A stretch of 64,000 nt of DNA from Volvox africanus (Eukaryota > Chlorophyta > Chlorophyceae > Chlamydomonadales > Volvocaceae): positions 2,591,001 through 2,655,000 of the forward strand of contig BSDZ01000004.1 in assembly GCA_030268105.1 (NCBI GenBank), in the 5' to 3' direction. Below are positions 47,563 to 60,000 of this stretch, piece after piece (the first letter of the stretch is position 1; each line of letters begins with the position of its first letter). The translations under genes were made by a program, and so were the position numbers. The notes beneath the pieces were generated by a model, which had not been told where the DNA came from, did no database searches, and saw nothing but the letters and a program-made list of their open reading frames with translations.

Positions 47563-48693
47563 CGTGTGTCGTTAAGAGCAACTATGCACGACGATCAGAG
47601 CAGACGCGACCGACGTCAACAATGCCGGTGGGAGTACTAGAACAGAAGCTTACCCCTGTAAAATGTGGTATTGCCAAATTACTTTTACAATAGCGGTGCA
47701 GGATTTAGGGTGTGAAGTATGTCATTACGTCTTGGCGCAAGCTGCATGCGAGGCTGTCGGCGTGTAAGGCCCAGCGAGGACAGGACGGTCATGCGATTGA
47801 CTTAAAACCCCAGATATAACCTCCATAAACTGAATACAAGTTCATTGGTTTAAACGGAGGACCGCAAGCAAGAATGTGAAGTATTTGATCAATCGCACGA
47901 ATGGCAGCGGTACCATGGTACTCAAACTGACAGGATTCAAGTAATATCATTCATTAGACACACTCCTAGCGATTTGATGTACTTTATTGACCAACGTCTG
48001 GGTCGACACGGGTCGACAAAGTGACGGGGCTGTTCGACGCGGTTTCAGGAACTAGCACATACAAAGTGGAAACAGCATCAAAAACCTTACTTCATAAGAA
48101 GGCTTAAACCCGAATCCCTGTCGACATCCTTCACGTCAGCACACAGCATCATACTCAAGGTAGAGGATTGAAGTTTATTGCGGCCCGCATATACCAGCCG
48201 GTCAAATGTAAGCAAGCGATATCGCGAGTGATAGGATCTCTTCCAATAAAAAAATTGACAGGGTGAATGATGAAGGAGACTAATTTATTCCTGAGGTTTT
48301 GGAAGCCTAGCAGCCATCGTACCGTGTAAAAAGAAGCTAGATTTCGCGCAAAGGCAAATGTCCTCACAATATATGAGCTTGCATATCAATACATCCTGTA
48401 TTCGTTTCCACGGTTTATTATTCACTTTACGCTTGCTGTCGTTGGATTCCGGATATTCCCAAGTGAAAGATCCTTTAGCTGTGGGACCCACAAATTATCC
48501 ACATTTGCCCTGCGTTGCAGAAGATGTTTCCCAAACAGGGCCTTTGACGCGAGGCGCATACGCCGACTCATACCAAAGCTGTCTACAGAATGTTCAAAAT
48601 ATAAGGAATACAATCCTTTTAACTTGATGTCGAAATACCACTACTTCAACTTGACGATGTAGGGCATCGTTGGAAGGCCCAAGAAAGACCACA
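47563..48693. promoter_or_regulatory. Divergent promoter spacer
   Basis: A 1.1-kb spacer between RBR copy 2 (minus) and the metallophosphoesterase gene (plus). Relatively AT-rich; no named element recognised. Confidence 0.4.
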
Positions 48694-51600
48694 ATGGCGC
48701 TCGCGCAGTTTGAGCATACGCACCTGGGAGCATACTTAGTCGGTGCATTTGCTGTTTCCTGTCTGTTTACGGATAGTGCCCAGGTGAGGTGGGAGCGAAT
48801 GCAAGGCTAAGAGCACCTCCATAGGCCGAGTCATGCCGATGTTGATGTGAGGTCTTCAACAGCCTTAACTTACATTTTGACAGAAGTTATGCCATCCCTG
48901 ATGCTGTATTGATAGGGCCTCCTTGAAAGGAATCAGCTGAATCGGAAATGGCTCCTGCTGTACGGTAAGCTCCTTCAAGGGCTTAGTTCCCATGCATCCT
49001 GCATCTGACTGAGTATCCTGGTGGCATTGCTTGCGCAGGCAGGGGCGCCGCTAAAGGCTTCTAAGCCAATCCCTTTTATTCCATAACCTACTGGATTGGC
49101 CTCAATACCTGACTCATGTCGCATTTTGTCCTTCCCCTTGCTCGGCACCTGCGCCCTCGCTCTCTCCCAAACTCCTGCAGGCATCCTCTGTATTTTCGCC
49201 TACCTGTATGCTCGGCCCTTTATCCGTGTTGGACTGGGTTCGGCCAAACGGTACGGCAATTACAAGGCTTGGACAAGTGTTCATTTAAGCGTTGGCAGAG
49301 CGCAGCGATTATCGGGCAGGCCGTACGTATCTTTGCTTTGGCTCTTTTTCTGGTCCTAGAACGTATCCAGCGTCGGGAGGCACCCAATATTGCATTATTG
49401 CCTTTTGTACATTTGCCAACATGCAGGGCCATCAATACGCGCAGCCATACACGCACGTCACAATGCCTCAAAACATGAATAACCAAAGCTTCACGCATGA
49501 CCTAACCAGTGGGATATTACCACCTCCAATCCATCCTCCCAAATGCTCTTCCCATACATGAGCATCATCACCCTTTCACATTTCGATTTCCACCCAATGT
49601 TCCTCACCATCAGCGGCTACATAAACTTTTCCGCGTTATACATCGTGTGGCTCTGCTCCGCCGTATTCTACCACCTGCCCTCGCTGGAGCAACTGGGACT
49701 GGACATTCGCGCCGATGTGTCTATGCTCATTGTGGCCTTCATGTCCAGTCTGGTGGTGCGGTTTTTATCAGGGGTTTAGGACGGTTGGCGAACGGTGACA
49801 CTATGAGGTTGCGCTGGCGCTGAATGGTTGCGAGATGGGCTTGAGGGCAAGGGAAGATGGAAGTAAAGAAGGGAACAAGCGGAAAAAGTGGGGAGGAGAA
49901 CGGAAGGGAAGGTAATGGCAGCAGAGGCTTAGTTGTTGAACAGCGCCGCCTTCCTCTTCCATCGGCACTCAGCGTTCGTCCGATTTCCAAACCTGTGCGT
50001 GTGTGGAGTCACACAAATGTACGGTATCCCGCGTGCCTCACATTCCGTGCCCGGAATCGTGTGTTCGGCTTTCGCTGCACCCGTTCCCACCCGCCCCAGG
50101 CCCTGTCCCTTCTGGCGGGGCTGCACACCGCCGCGGTGTCTCTGAGGCTGGTGCCGAGGAGGGCGAACCTGCCGGCAGTTGCCAGTGCCGGAGTCGGCTC
50201 TAGCCCTGGTGCGGGTGCGAGAGGGCCCCCGGGGTATGCTGGAAGCGGGCTGCGGGAGATGTGGATCCTGCTGCTGCTGAATAGCATGATCATTGCCGTG
50301 GCGTGCAGGTGGGGGATGGGTACACAACATGGTATGTGTGTGTGTGTGTAAGGGAGAGATGGGTCCGGACCATGCTGGGGGGCGATCCGATTCCTCCTGC
50401 TCCATCCTCTGCACGGCTGATCGTTCTCATCCGCCCCCTTCACGTACATGTACACATACACATACACGTACACCTGCATCTGCCGCCTCCTAACTTACCC
50501 GATTGCCATCTCGACTGCTATCGCTGTCAACCCACCCTTCAACCCAATGTCATGAATGACAGCCTTGGTCATACGACACCGTCAAAAGAGCTGTCCGTCC
50601 ACCTGTCCGTCTAACTGTCCTGCCGCAGCACGTACTACTCATTTTGTGGCAACGGCACTTTGGTGGTGGACGAGAGCACCCCCGCCTTCAAGGTTGCTGT
50701 TTGCGCCAAGTGGCTGCACCCCATTCTTACTGCGGACTACCCGCGCTTTGCAAGCTGGATGCTGTACGGTAAGTATGTCGTGCGGCTGCAAACAGAGAAC
50801 ACCCGACTGCGGCCCGTACATGTGCGATATCTTGGTCACGCTGTAATACGGACAGGCACAGGACAGCCGTGCGATGGCCCTGAGCAAATAGGTCGGGTCG
50901 TGCGGCCGTCCGCGTCTCCTTTCTCATGATAAGCAGAGGGCTATGGGCAGTGCGGAGCCGATTGCAATGTATTTCCTGCAACCAGCCAGCTCCCGCACTG
51001 CCCATAGCCCTCTGCTTATCATGAGAAAGGAGACGCGGACGGCCGCACGACCCGACCTATTTGCTCAGGGCCATCGCACGGCTGTCCTGTGCCTATCCGT
51101 ATCGCTGCAGCTACCATATCTGGGCTACTTGACCGCCTTCCTCGGAAGTGATTCTTCCTTACCTAGGCGGTGTCTAACCCAACGCCCTTCACGTGGCCGC
51201 CTCGATTCCCTTCCCTTTTGTTCCCTCGGGCTGCCTCCTGCGGCCATATTACGATGCCAGGGGAGGGCTCTGCGTATACTTTAGCTGGCGGCGGCGCGAC
51301 AGATGCTGAGGCAGCTCCCGGTGGCAGGTCCGGCTGCACGTTTGTCGAGCAGAATGGCTCGTCCGGCCCCGCGGGCCTTACGTTCGATAGTGGATACGGC
51401 AACTGCACCGACGGCAGCGGTGGGGACGGCGACGGCTGTAGCAGCGGCTACATCAGCGTCGACTTTCCGTTTGACGGGCATGGGATGCAGTCGGTTCCGG
51501 CGGCAGATGTGCTGTCGCCCGTGTTGTGCATGTGGGTGACACTGATGGCCCTCTACATAGGTGAGAGATGATTTAAGACGGACGGAGGCACGGGCGCCGA

Positions 51601-54028
51601 AATCCGGGTAGGGTTGGGAGGGCGGTAGCAGCGCAGGGCACTGAGGGGTATGACAGCATGCCGTAGCAAAACAGCAGGGTGAAGAGGGCGCAGGCGTTCC
51701 TCGGAGTTGTCCCGCGGGTGTCGCACTGCCGGGTAAGTTGTCGACGTGGCGCCATACCAGGGGATCTCACGGTTACTAGGACCGGGTGCGCTTCGACAGG
51801 CGTCAGCCAAGTGAATGTCATCTGGAACTGGGATTCATGTGCCTATCGGCTGTGCTTGCTGGCTGTGGGTGGGCGAAGCCTCGCGTATTACTTCTGTTTT
51901 TCGCCGTGAGCATTGTGCGTTGGGCGAACCTCATCTGCAAGCAATCGATTTACACCGCCCGGCACTGCATGTCATGTCATGTGATGGCGTGTCCCGCAGC
52001 GACAACACTGGGAAGCCATCCTCGACTAGAACAGGCGGCAGCGATGGATACGCTACCCAGAACAAGTACCGCCAGTATCAGCATGAACCAGAGGAGGAGC
52101 AAAAGCAGCAGCGCCAGGATCGGCGGCGGCACCAGGGGGCCCGGCGGAGGCACCGCAGAGCGCGGCCGCCGCGGAGGATTGCGCTCCGAGACCAGAGGCC
52201 CGCCGTCAGCGTCTTCTTCATCTTCGTCGCTATCTGGACGGCGCACGGCTTCATTTCGTCGCACAGGCGCTGGCGCTGGCGCTGGCGGCGAACGCCAGAG
52301 TGTTGGGGTCGCGGCGGCTGGGCAGCCAGGGGCGGCCGGCACTGCAGGAGCAGTAGTCGGACCTACAGTAGCGGTTGGCGGGATTGAGGGATCGCGCAAA
52401 AGTCGGCATCCATCTCTAGAGGTGAGGGGCCGGCCTGCTCCTCAGCCACGTAAGCCCACGCTCCCGCGCACTCCCTGTGCCTTGCTCTTTCATACGGCAC
52501 GCCTGCGACTATGTCCTAGGGCCACGCCCACACTTAAACGTGCGTGTGCTTCAAGGACGATTGTTCATGACGGCAGCTTCACTGTTTCAGTGTGCAGCAT
52601 CTTCACCTCCAGCACCCGCAGCATATGCGACGCACCCGCCGCACCTGCGGTGGCTGCATCGTTCATTTTTCCCGTTTGCGATGCGCAGATTAAGAGGCCT
52701 ATCACCAAGGGCCTGAGCAAGGCAGCAGCAGCAGCGGGTTCCGCGGCTCGAGGCGTGGCCGCGGCGGCCGCCTTGCTGGCAGCTGGCTCCGCTGCCAGTG
52801 GCGCTGCAGCGGCGGCCCGCCGGTCCCTGAGCTCCCTCCGCGGGCTGGCGGCGTCCACGGGTCGCCTGAAGCGGGCGGCCTCCGACTACCTGAACACCTC
52901 CCATCCCTACCTGCCTGCGTTGCTGGGACAGGTGAGGCTTGTGGTTTGGGGCCGGTGGTGATTGGAACGGCAATTATAAGACGATGCACCGAATGTGTTT
53001 GGGAAAAACTTGGGAGCAACCGCATGACCGCATTGTGGCACTGTTGCGAGCTTTGAGGACCGGAGGGCGGGTCTAGGAAAGGAACGGAGCGAGGAGGAAT
53101 GAAGGGGGAAGACGGGAAAGGGAAGGGGAACAGAAGGAGGTGCATGTGATGCAGACTCAGGTGCCTTAACGGGGCTGTCCTGATGTCGGGTTCGCGAAGG
53201 AACGTACATATCTGTATGACGTGGATACCTGACAAGGAGGGTGTGGGGCGAGAGGGGGGTTTAAAGTGTGTATGATACGCATTATAGCATTATACACATC
53301 GCCATGAGAGGCCTAGTGTCCGCATGATGCGACATGGATGGGAGCAGACATGAAATCATGTGAGCTGCCACCGTGTCTGCAGCTCCTGTATTTATCCTCG
53401 ACAGCGCGGAACAAAAGGACTTCTGGTATCGTCGAACACTGCATGTGCGTGTGTGTGTGCGTGCGTGTGTGTTTATGTGTGCTCGCGGGCAGGTCCTTAG
53501 GAACACCGTCGTATCATCGTCGTATTGGCACAGGGTTTGGTGTGTCGCACCGCTGCTGCAGGTGCGGAGAAGCATGGCCGCCCTCGAGCCCCACCACCTC
53601 GCGGCGGAGCTGGCGGAGGCCACCGGCCTGGCCCCGGAACTAGCGCGTGCACTGACCCGTGGGTCATCTTTCTCCGCACTGGCAGACGCAGCGGCAGCAC
53701 CCCTATCTGCTACCTTATCTCCGGCGGCCAGCTTCCTGAACTTGGGCCCTGCGTCCTTCATAGGTGCTGCCGGCCGCAATGCCGCTAACGTATCCGGCGC
53801 TGTCGGTGCTGGATTGCCGTCGTACGACATCAGTATTGATGCGGGAGCTGGCGGAGGTGGCGGCGGCCGTGCCGCTGGGGGCGGTAGCTTCCTGGGTGAG
53901 GACGCGGCTTCCGCAGCCGCGACCGCTGCGGCGCCCCTTGCAGTAGGCCCCCCCCCGCAGCCGGAATTCCTGGACATGGTGAGTGGCGCATGTACGGCAG
54001 CATGTCAGTGTAAAAGAAAGAGAGAGAA

Positions 54029-54059
<31 letters not shown>

Positions 54060-57000
54060 ATCTGAGATGTGGTTGCCTACGTGATGATTGGGGGCTTCTG
54101 GTTCCTGATAAAGCAATTAAGCGATGTTGAGTATGATTGCGAGATGCGTGAGAATGGCTTCGCGCTGCGGGATGAATGAAATGATGATGGTCCCACTGCC
54201 AACGCACCTCAGCCAACAGCGACATCACTCGGACCAATACTTGACACTGCGCGGCCCCGCACATTGGCGCCTGTGTGCCGCAGGTGCCTTGGTACTCCGG
54301 GACGAGCGCTGGTATGTGATTGGATCGGTTGGGTCGGTTGGCCTGCCACTGGTTCAGCCGTCATACCGTCAGTACCTGTCCATGTGTATGTAGTACTTCC
54401 GCCGGCCCTGCTACTGCTGCTGCTGCTGTAACCCTCGTGTCTCTCGTTCCTTCTCTCCTGTGCACCTCTCCCCAGACCTATTCAAGACGCTGTTCGATCT
54501 GATGGTCTCTGTGAAGCTGTTTCTGGGCCGATTTGACATGCGAACCATGCAGGCAAGCGTGGGGGAGGGAAGGGGGAAAGAGAAAGGCTGGAAGGAAGCT
54601 TATGGGTGTGGGGCAACGGAGTGGGCTTGCAAAGCGTACGACAAAGCAACAGGGCAAGCATGAAACCTCCGTCTCCAGGGTTGAATCCGTTGGAGAAAGA
54701 AGGGTGCGGAGGACAGCGCGTTTATGCTCCTGCGCTGTCCTTGCACGCATAGCACTATCACCCATTCACCTTGCGAAGATCACACCCGCTGTGTTTGCTC
54801 TTTGTTTGGAGTTTTCAGCATTAGACGCAGTAGGGCACTACGGACCCGTGCGTAGCGCACACGGTTGCAGGTACGGCTTTCCAACGGTGACGGGCCCCTA
54901 CTTGTTGTGAACCTTTTGAGCCTGAGGCCGCCGGGTCGCGCAAAGACAAGGGGGTCCTCTAATATGTGCAGTGAGACGTGTGCGCGCGCGCATACACACA
55001 TACACACATAAAGACATACACACATCACACACATACACACATCAGCTCATGACGGATGTCCCATCCCTGCGAAACCTGAACGCATAAACCAGCACATGCG
55101 CTACAGATCTCCTCTACCCCCAACCCCCAACCCTCCAGGCCGCCACTGCTGCCTCCATGGCGGACTCGTTCAACGACACTCCCCGGGATGGCGACGGATT
55201 CACGTACGAACACTTGGACGAACGACCAGGGGTAGGGTATAGTGCTCATCATTACGAGAATGGATTCCGTATGAAGGGAGTCAAACACATCCGGCCTCTG
55301 GTTGTATGTCCCTTAACGGAGCGTCCTCGCTGAGAGCTGAGGTTCGCGGACGAGCCCTCATCACATTCATCTGATTTCCCCGTATCCCGCAGGCAGCAGC
55401 CACTGCGGGACCTTCTCACCGGTGCTCTTGCCCCTTTCCATGGGGCTTTCAATGTCCCCACCACCCATTATGCAGCTCATTGGCTAGCTGATATATGAGG
55501 CTCATATCCGGTGGCTGTGAGTACCATTACCCGCTACAATACTCCCATCCCCTCCCACTATTTCCCCGTACGGCCGCTGGATGACGGCACCTGGAATATG
55601 CTTATGTGCATTGAACCCACCATCCCTTCTGGCGGTGCAGGTATGGATAGACTTCATCGCAGACACGGGCGACGGCGGCAACCCTACCTACGCGGTAGCG
55701 GCAGCACTCGCGGCGCCAGCGCTTACGGTGGCTGTTTCTGAGGACCTATCGCCCACACCGTCCGCGGCGGCAGCGGGCGAAGACGATGGCAGTGATACCG
55801 CCGGAGGGCAAGGGCGGACTGCTGCCGATGGCGGGGTGGCATCGCCTCCTCGGGTAGGCGGGGACTTGCGGTGACGCTGGTGGTGGGGTGCGGGACATCA
55901 CCAAGACGTCCGAGTCTAGGATACACAGCCGTATGCATTACACCGTCTCGTTGACCGGCGTTGCAGCGTATGCGCCCACCCTGTCGATGCCTGCGAATGA
56001 ACCCCGGTCCCAATTATTTTTTCGCTGTTCGAACCCAACCGAAGCCACCAGAACCCAATCCTCCTCGTTCACCTCCTTCCACAGCAGCACATAACACCAT
56101 CATCGTCGTTGCTGCCACCCGCGTGGTACACGGCAGTATAGGGCCAGCATTAAGAGGTTCCCCTCTCCCGCCCTGCCTGCCTGACATTTCTTTGCACTCT
56201 TTCATGCGCGTAGTTCCTACCTACCGTCAGACCTCGTTCCCTTACCCCTATGGCTCTTGGCTTCCCTGCTTTCACACAGCCGCATCCCCCTCTCCACCAC
56301 TGCCGCTCACCCCCACTCCCACCCCTTCAACAGCCTGGCGGCTTCTTGACGCTACCCCGGGGTGACGTCTTGCTGGTGGGAGGTGATCTGGCCTATCCCA
56401 ATCCCTCCAGGGAGACCTATCAGCATCGCCTGTTCACGTAAGCCCACAGGCTATGAGTAGGAGGGGGATTGGGAAAATGAGGAGGGATGTGAAAACCGAG
56501 GATTCAAACCACAACCAACACCAAAGGGCCACCCGGGCCACTGAGTCGTTGGCATAGTCGTCCGCGGTTGACATCACGCGGCGTCTGAGTTTCTGCCATG
56601 ACGCACAAGGGGAATCACTCCGCCCCATGGGTTGCACATTGCAATTCGTTTATCAGGCGGGACCGTTCGTGGCCTTGATAGACCCAGGAGCCAGGTGGTC
56701 GTGTGACATCTTGCTTGGCGTTACGGCCATGCCATTGCATCGGTGACCTCCTGCCCCTAGCCCTCCGCGCCGTCTCTCATGATTTCCTTTCCCTGATCCT
56801 TCTCTCTCTACATGGGTGTCGCTTCCACAGGCCCTTCTCGGACGCCCTACCTCCTCCGCCACATTTCCACCCAGGGCGTCTGGTGGTGCACAAACCCGAC
56901 CTTCCCCCCGGTGGGCAGAGGAATAAGGGAATGAGGGGGCAAGCAGCCCCAGCAGGCTTGGGGAGCGGAAATGCAGGGCAGACTGGGACTAGCAGTTCGT

Positions 57001-60000
57001 GTCGCCATGGCCAAAACCAAAGCTAAGCTGACGACCCTGCCACCCATCGCTCGTCGGTGCCTCACACATACCCTGCCCTGCCTACCCTGCTCCTACCCTT
57101 GCTCCTACCCTTGCTCTCACGTCTCTTAGCCTGGGGCGTTCAGGAGGCTCACCTGCCCTGCGACCTCCGTGGCCTCAGTCCACGTTCCTCCCGCTGGGCC
57201 TCCTCCTCCGCCCTCAGGCGCTACACCGGCCCCACAGCCTTCGCCATACCGGGCAACCATGACTGGATCGACGGACTGGAGGTGAGGGCTGAGAGATGGG
57301 GGTATGCGGGTGCAGTGGGGGAGGGATCGGATCAGGCGGGCAAGTAGAAAAACGTAGAGGATAGGGAAAGTTGCAGGTATGTCTGCCCTTTGTGTGCTCA
57401 AAGTTTGTGAATAGGAAGTATATTTCATTCAAGGAAAATTGACTTCAAATCTTGAGTTGACTTGATGCTTTAGATGCCGGCAATTGCATCGGCTGGCATA
57501 GATGTTGTGGGGAGGAAATCATGTATCATAGATGCGCTCGTAAGTGTTTTTTTCCTGGCATCGCCTTGCTGCTGGAGCTGCTGCTGTTTTTTCTACTCCT
57601 CCTTCAGCTTGTCGTTCTTACCGTCCACTTCTCTTAACCTCCGATCGGGCGCAGACGTTTACTCGGGAGATCCAACACAAGGGCTGGCTGGGCGGCTGGC
57701 TGCTGCCGCAGGTGAGATCCCGTGTATTCGTGTAGCGATCAGGACCCATGGCCAGGCCGCTGGCCGCTCTGCCACATCCTTCCGTTCCTTATCCCTCTAC
57801 CCTGGGCGCTGGGCTCCTCACTGCAACTCACGCAGCTGCCTCATTGCCCCTAAGCCCGTCTTTCCTCAATCCTGTAAGGGAGTGGGCCGTCACTGCCGGA
57901 TGCAGACCGTGCAGCGCGCAGGCACGCGGGAAAGCCCGTCGGCCCCTTCCTGGCAGGAGGATTGTGGGCGTGCTGCGTTCGAACCTCACAGATCGCTTCC
58001 TTCTCCTGTTGCCGACAATTGCTCGGCTCGGGGACCCGCAGGAAAAGAGCTACTTTGCGTTGCGGTTGCCGGCTGGCTGGTGGCTGTTCGGCTTCGATTT
58101 GGCACTTGTGCAGGTGAGGAGGATGAAAGGTTGATAAGGAGAGGGGCTTCAGAGGGACGGAAGCCCCTCCCGGAAAGGTGCTTGAGTCTCGGCTTGGAGG
58201 TGATGCATGGGCGACTCTGACCCGGTGTCCGGTCGGAATTGCGGCTGGATTAGAAGGTTGGGGTGTGATGGAGTGTGTGTGTGTGTATGTGTATGTGTGT
58301 ACGCAGCTGAGTCAGCTTGTCGTATGCGGCGGGATTGAGTTATGAAAGTAGGGGTATGTAGGGGGGATATTCGGGGGGTTAGGACCCGCTATCGTACCCG
58401 CTATTTCACATTCAGTGGTGAATAGTCGTCTTCCTCCTACGCCTACCAGCCGATTAAAACCTTACGCCACATCTGTATGCGTCGCCGCACTGAAACACTG
58501 ACGCATCGGTCGCAGGATATCGACATGCAACAATACCGCTACTTCGCGAATGTGGTGGAGCAACGCTTGGACCCCGATGACCAGGCGAGGGTTCCTGAGC
58601 GGGTCATGATTGGGCGATGCGAAGATGCGGAATCCACTCGAATCAAACCGATGACTGGTTGGCGGTAACACACGGCTCCAGTTTCTGCTTCCCCCCCCCC
58701 CCAACAGTCCCGCCGCTGCGCACTTGCCATTCAGCTCATACCTAGGTTTCTGGCGGCCTCCTTCCTCCTTCCTCCTTCGTGCAGTCTCCGTTCCTTCCCT
58801 TGCACATTTTTACTGAACTACATTGTGCGCCACACCACACTGCCGCCTTCCGTTCCTGTCACCTCTCTCTCTCCCTCTCCCCTGATCTTTCTTCCCCTCC
58901 TCTCCATCCCTCGCCCCGGCCTCCCCCCCCACTGCCCCTCTGACGCGGACTGTACAGGTCATGCTGATGACCCACGAACCTTTGTGGCTTCTGGAGTGGT
59001 TTTGGCAACGGCGCCACGGCGCCAACCTTCGGCAACTGGTCCGCGGGCACCTGCGCGGCCGGGCCCGTCTGCATCTGGCTGGGGATCTCCATTTCTACAT
59101 GAGGCACACCTGGACAGCTGCGGCCCCACCGGAAGTGGAGCCGACGCGGCGTGGTAGGAACTACAACGGCCGCGGCGGTGCTGACGCCAGCGTTCCTGAA
59201 CAAGCAGGTGAGTCCGTCCACGTGACATGTGCTCACAATTGAACAGATCAGTGGTTGCCGCACGCAAGTGTTATAGCAGCAACCCGCACTCATCATCATA
59301 GTGCCATTGCGGTGAAGTCACAGATATGATGTATCGTTAGGGAAAGGAGGGTCTGGTCGGTCTCCTCAGGCCGCGCTTGCGGAGGCCAAAGTTGAAGGGC
59401 TAGATAGCACCCGCCTAAGCCCATGTCTCTCTTGGCGGGAACAACAGCGACAGCTGCTGCTGCGACCTCCCCACAGCAGCCCCTTCCGTCCTCTTTTCCC
59501 AGTTCCCTAGCCCTTTTCTCATCTCTTTCACCGCTGAGGGGAAGTGCACCTTCAACGTCCTCCTCCGACCTTGAATACATTTATTATCATCATCATTATC
59601 AACACTACCCCTTCAATACCGGAATACTTGCCGGCGCCGCAGGCTCTGAGGACGGGTCATTGTGTGGTCGTAGCAGCGCTGCAGCATCCGAAGACCTGCT
59701 ACAGCTAGGGGCCACTCCCCCAATGCATCCACGTGCGCCTGTAGGAGCAGCACCTGCAGCAGACCCTGGAATTAACGGCGGGGATAGCAGCGACCAGCTC
59801 CTGGCCGGCGGCAGCAGCGACGAGGCGCCCTCCGGCTTATCCCCCGCTGCCTCAACCTCCTCCTCCTTCCTGGAGCGCTCGTCTAACCCGCTCGCCAAGG
59901 CTCCGAATCCCCACTCATTGCCGATGCAGCTGCAACAGGCAGTGGCCGCTCCTGCTGGTCTCGGGGGCCTCTCCACCAATCATCTCGTGGCCCGGGGAGG

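Noticed and set aside
53338..53643. Frame extending upstream of exon 10 of the phosphoesterase through a GTGTGT tract
   Set aside because: The acceptor at 53560-53561 and phase continuity place the exon start at 53562; the rest is intron microsatellite.
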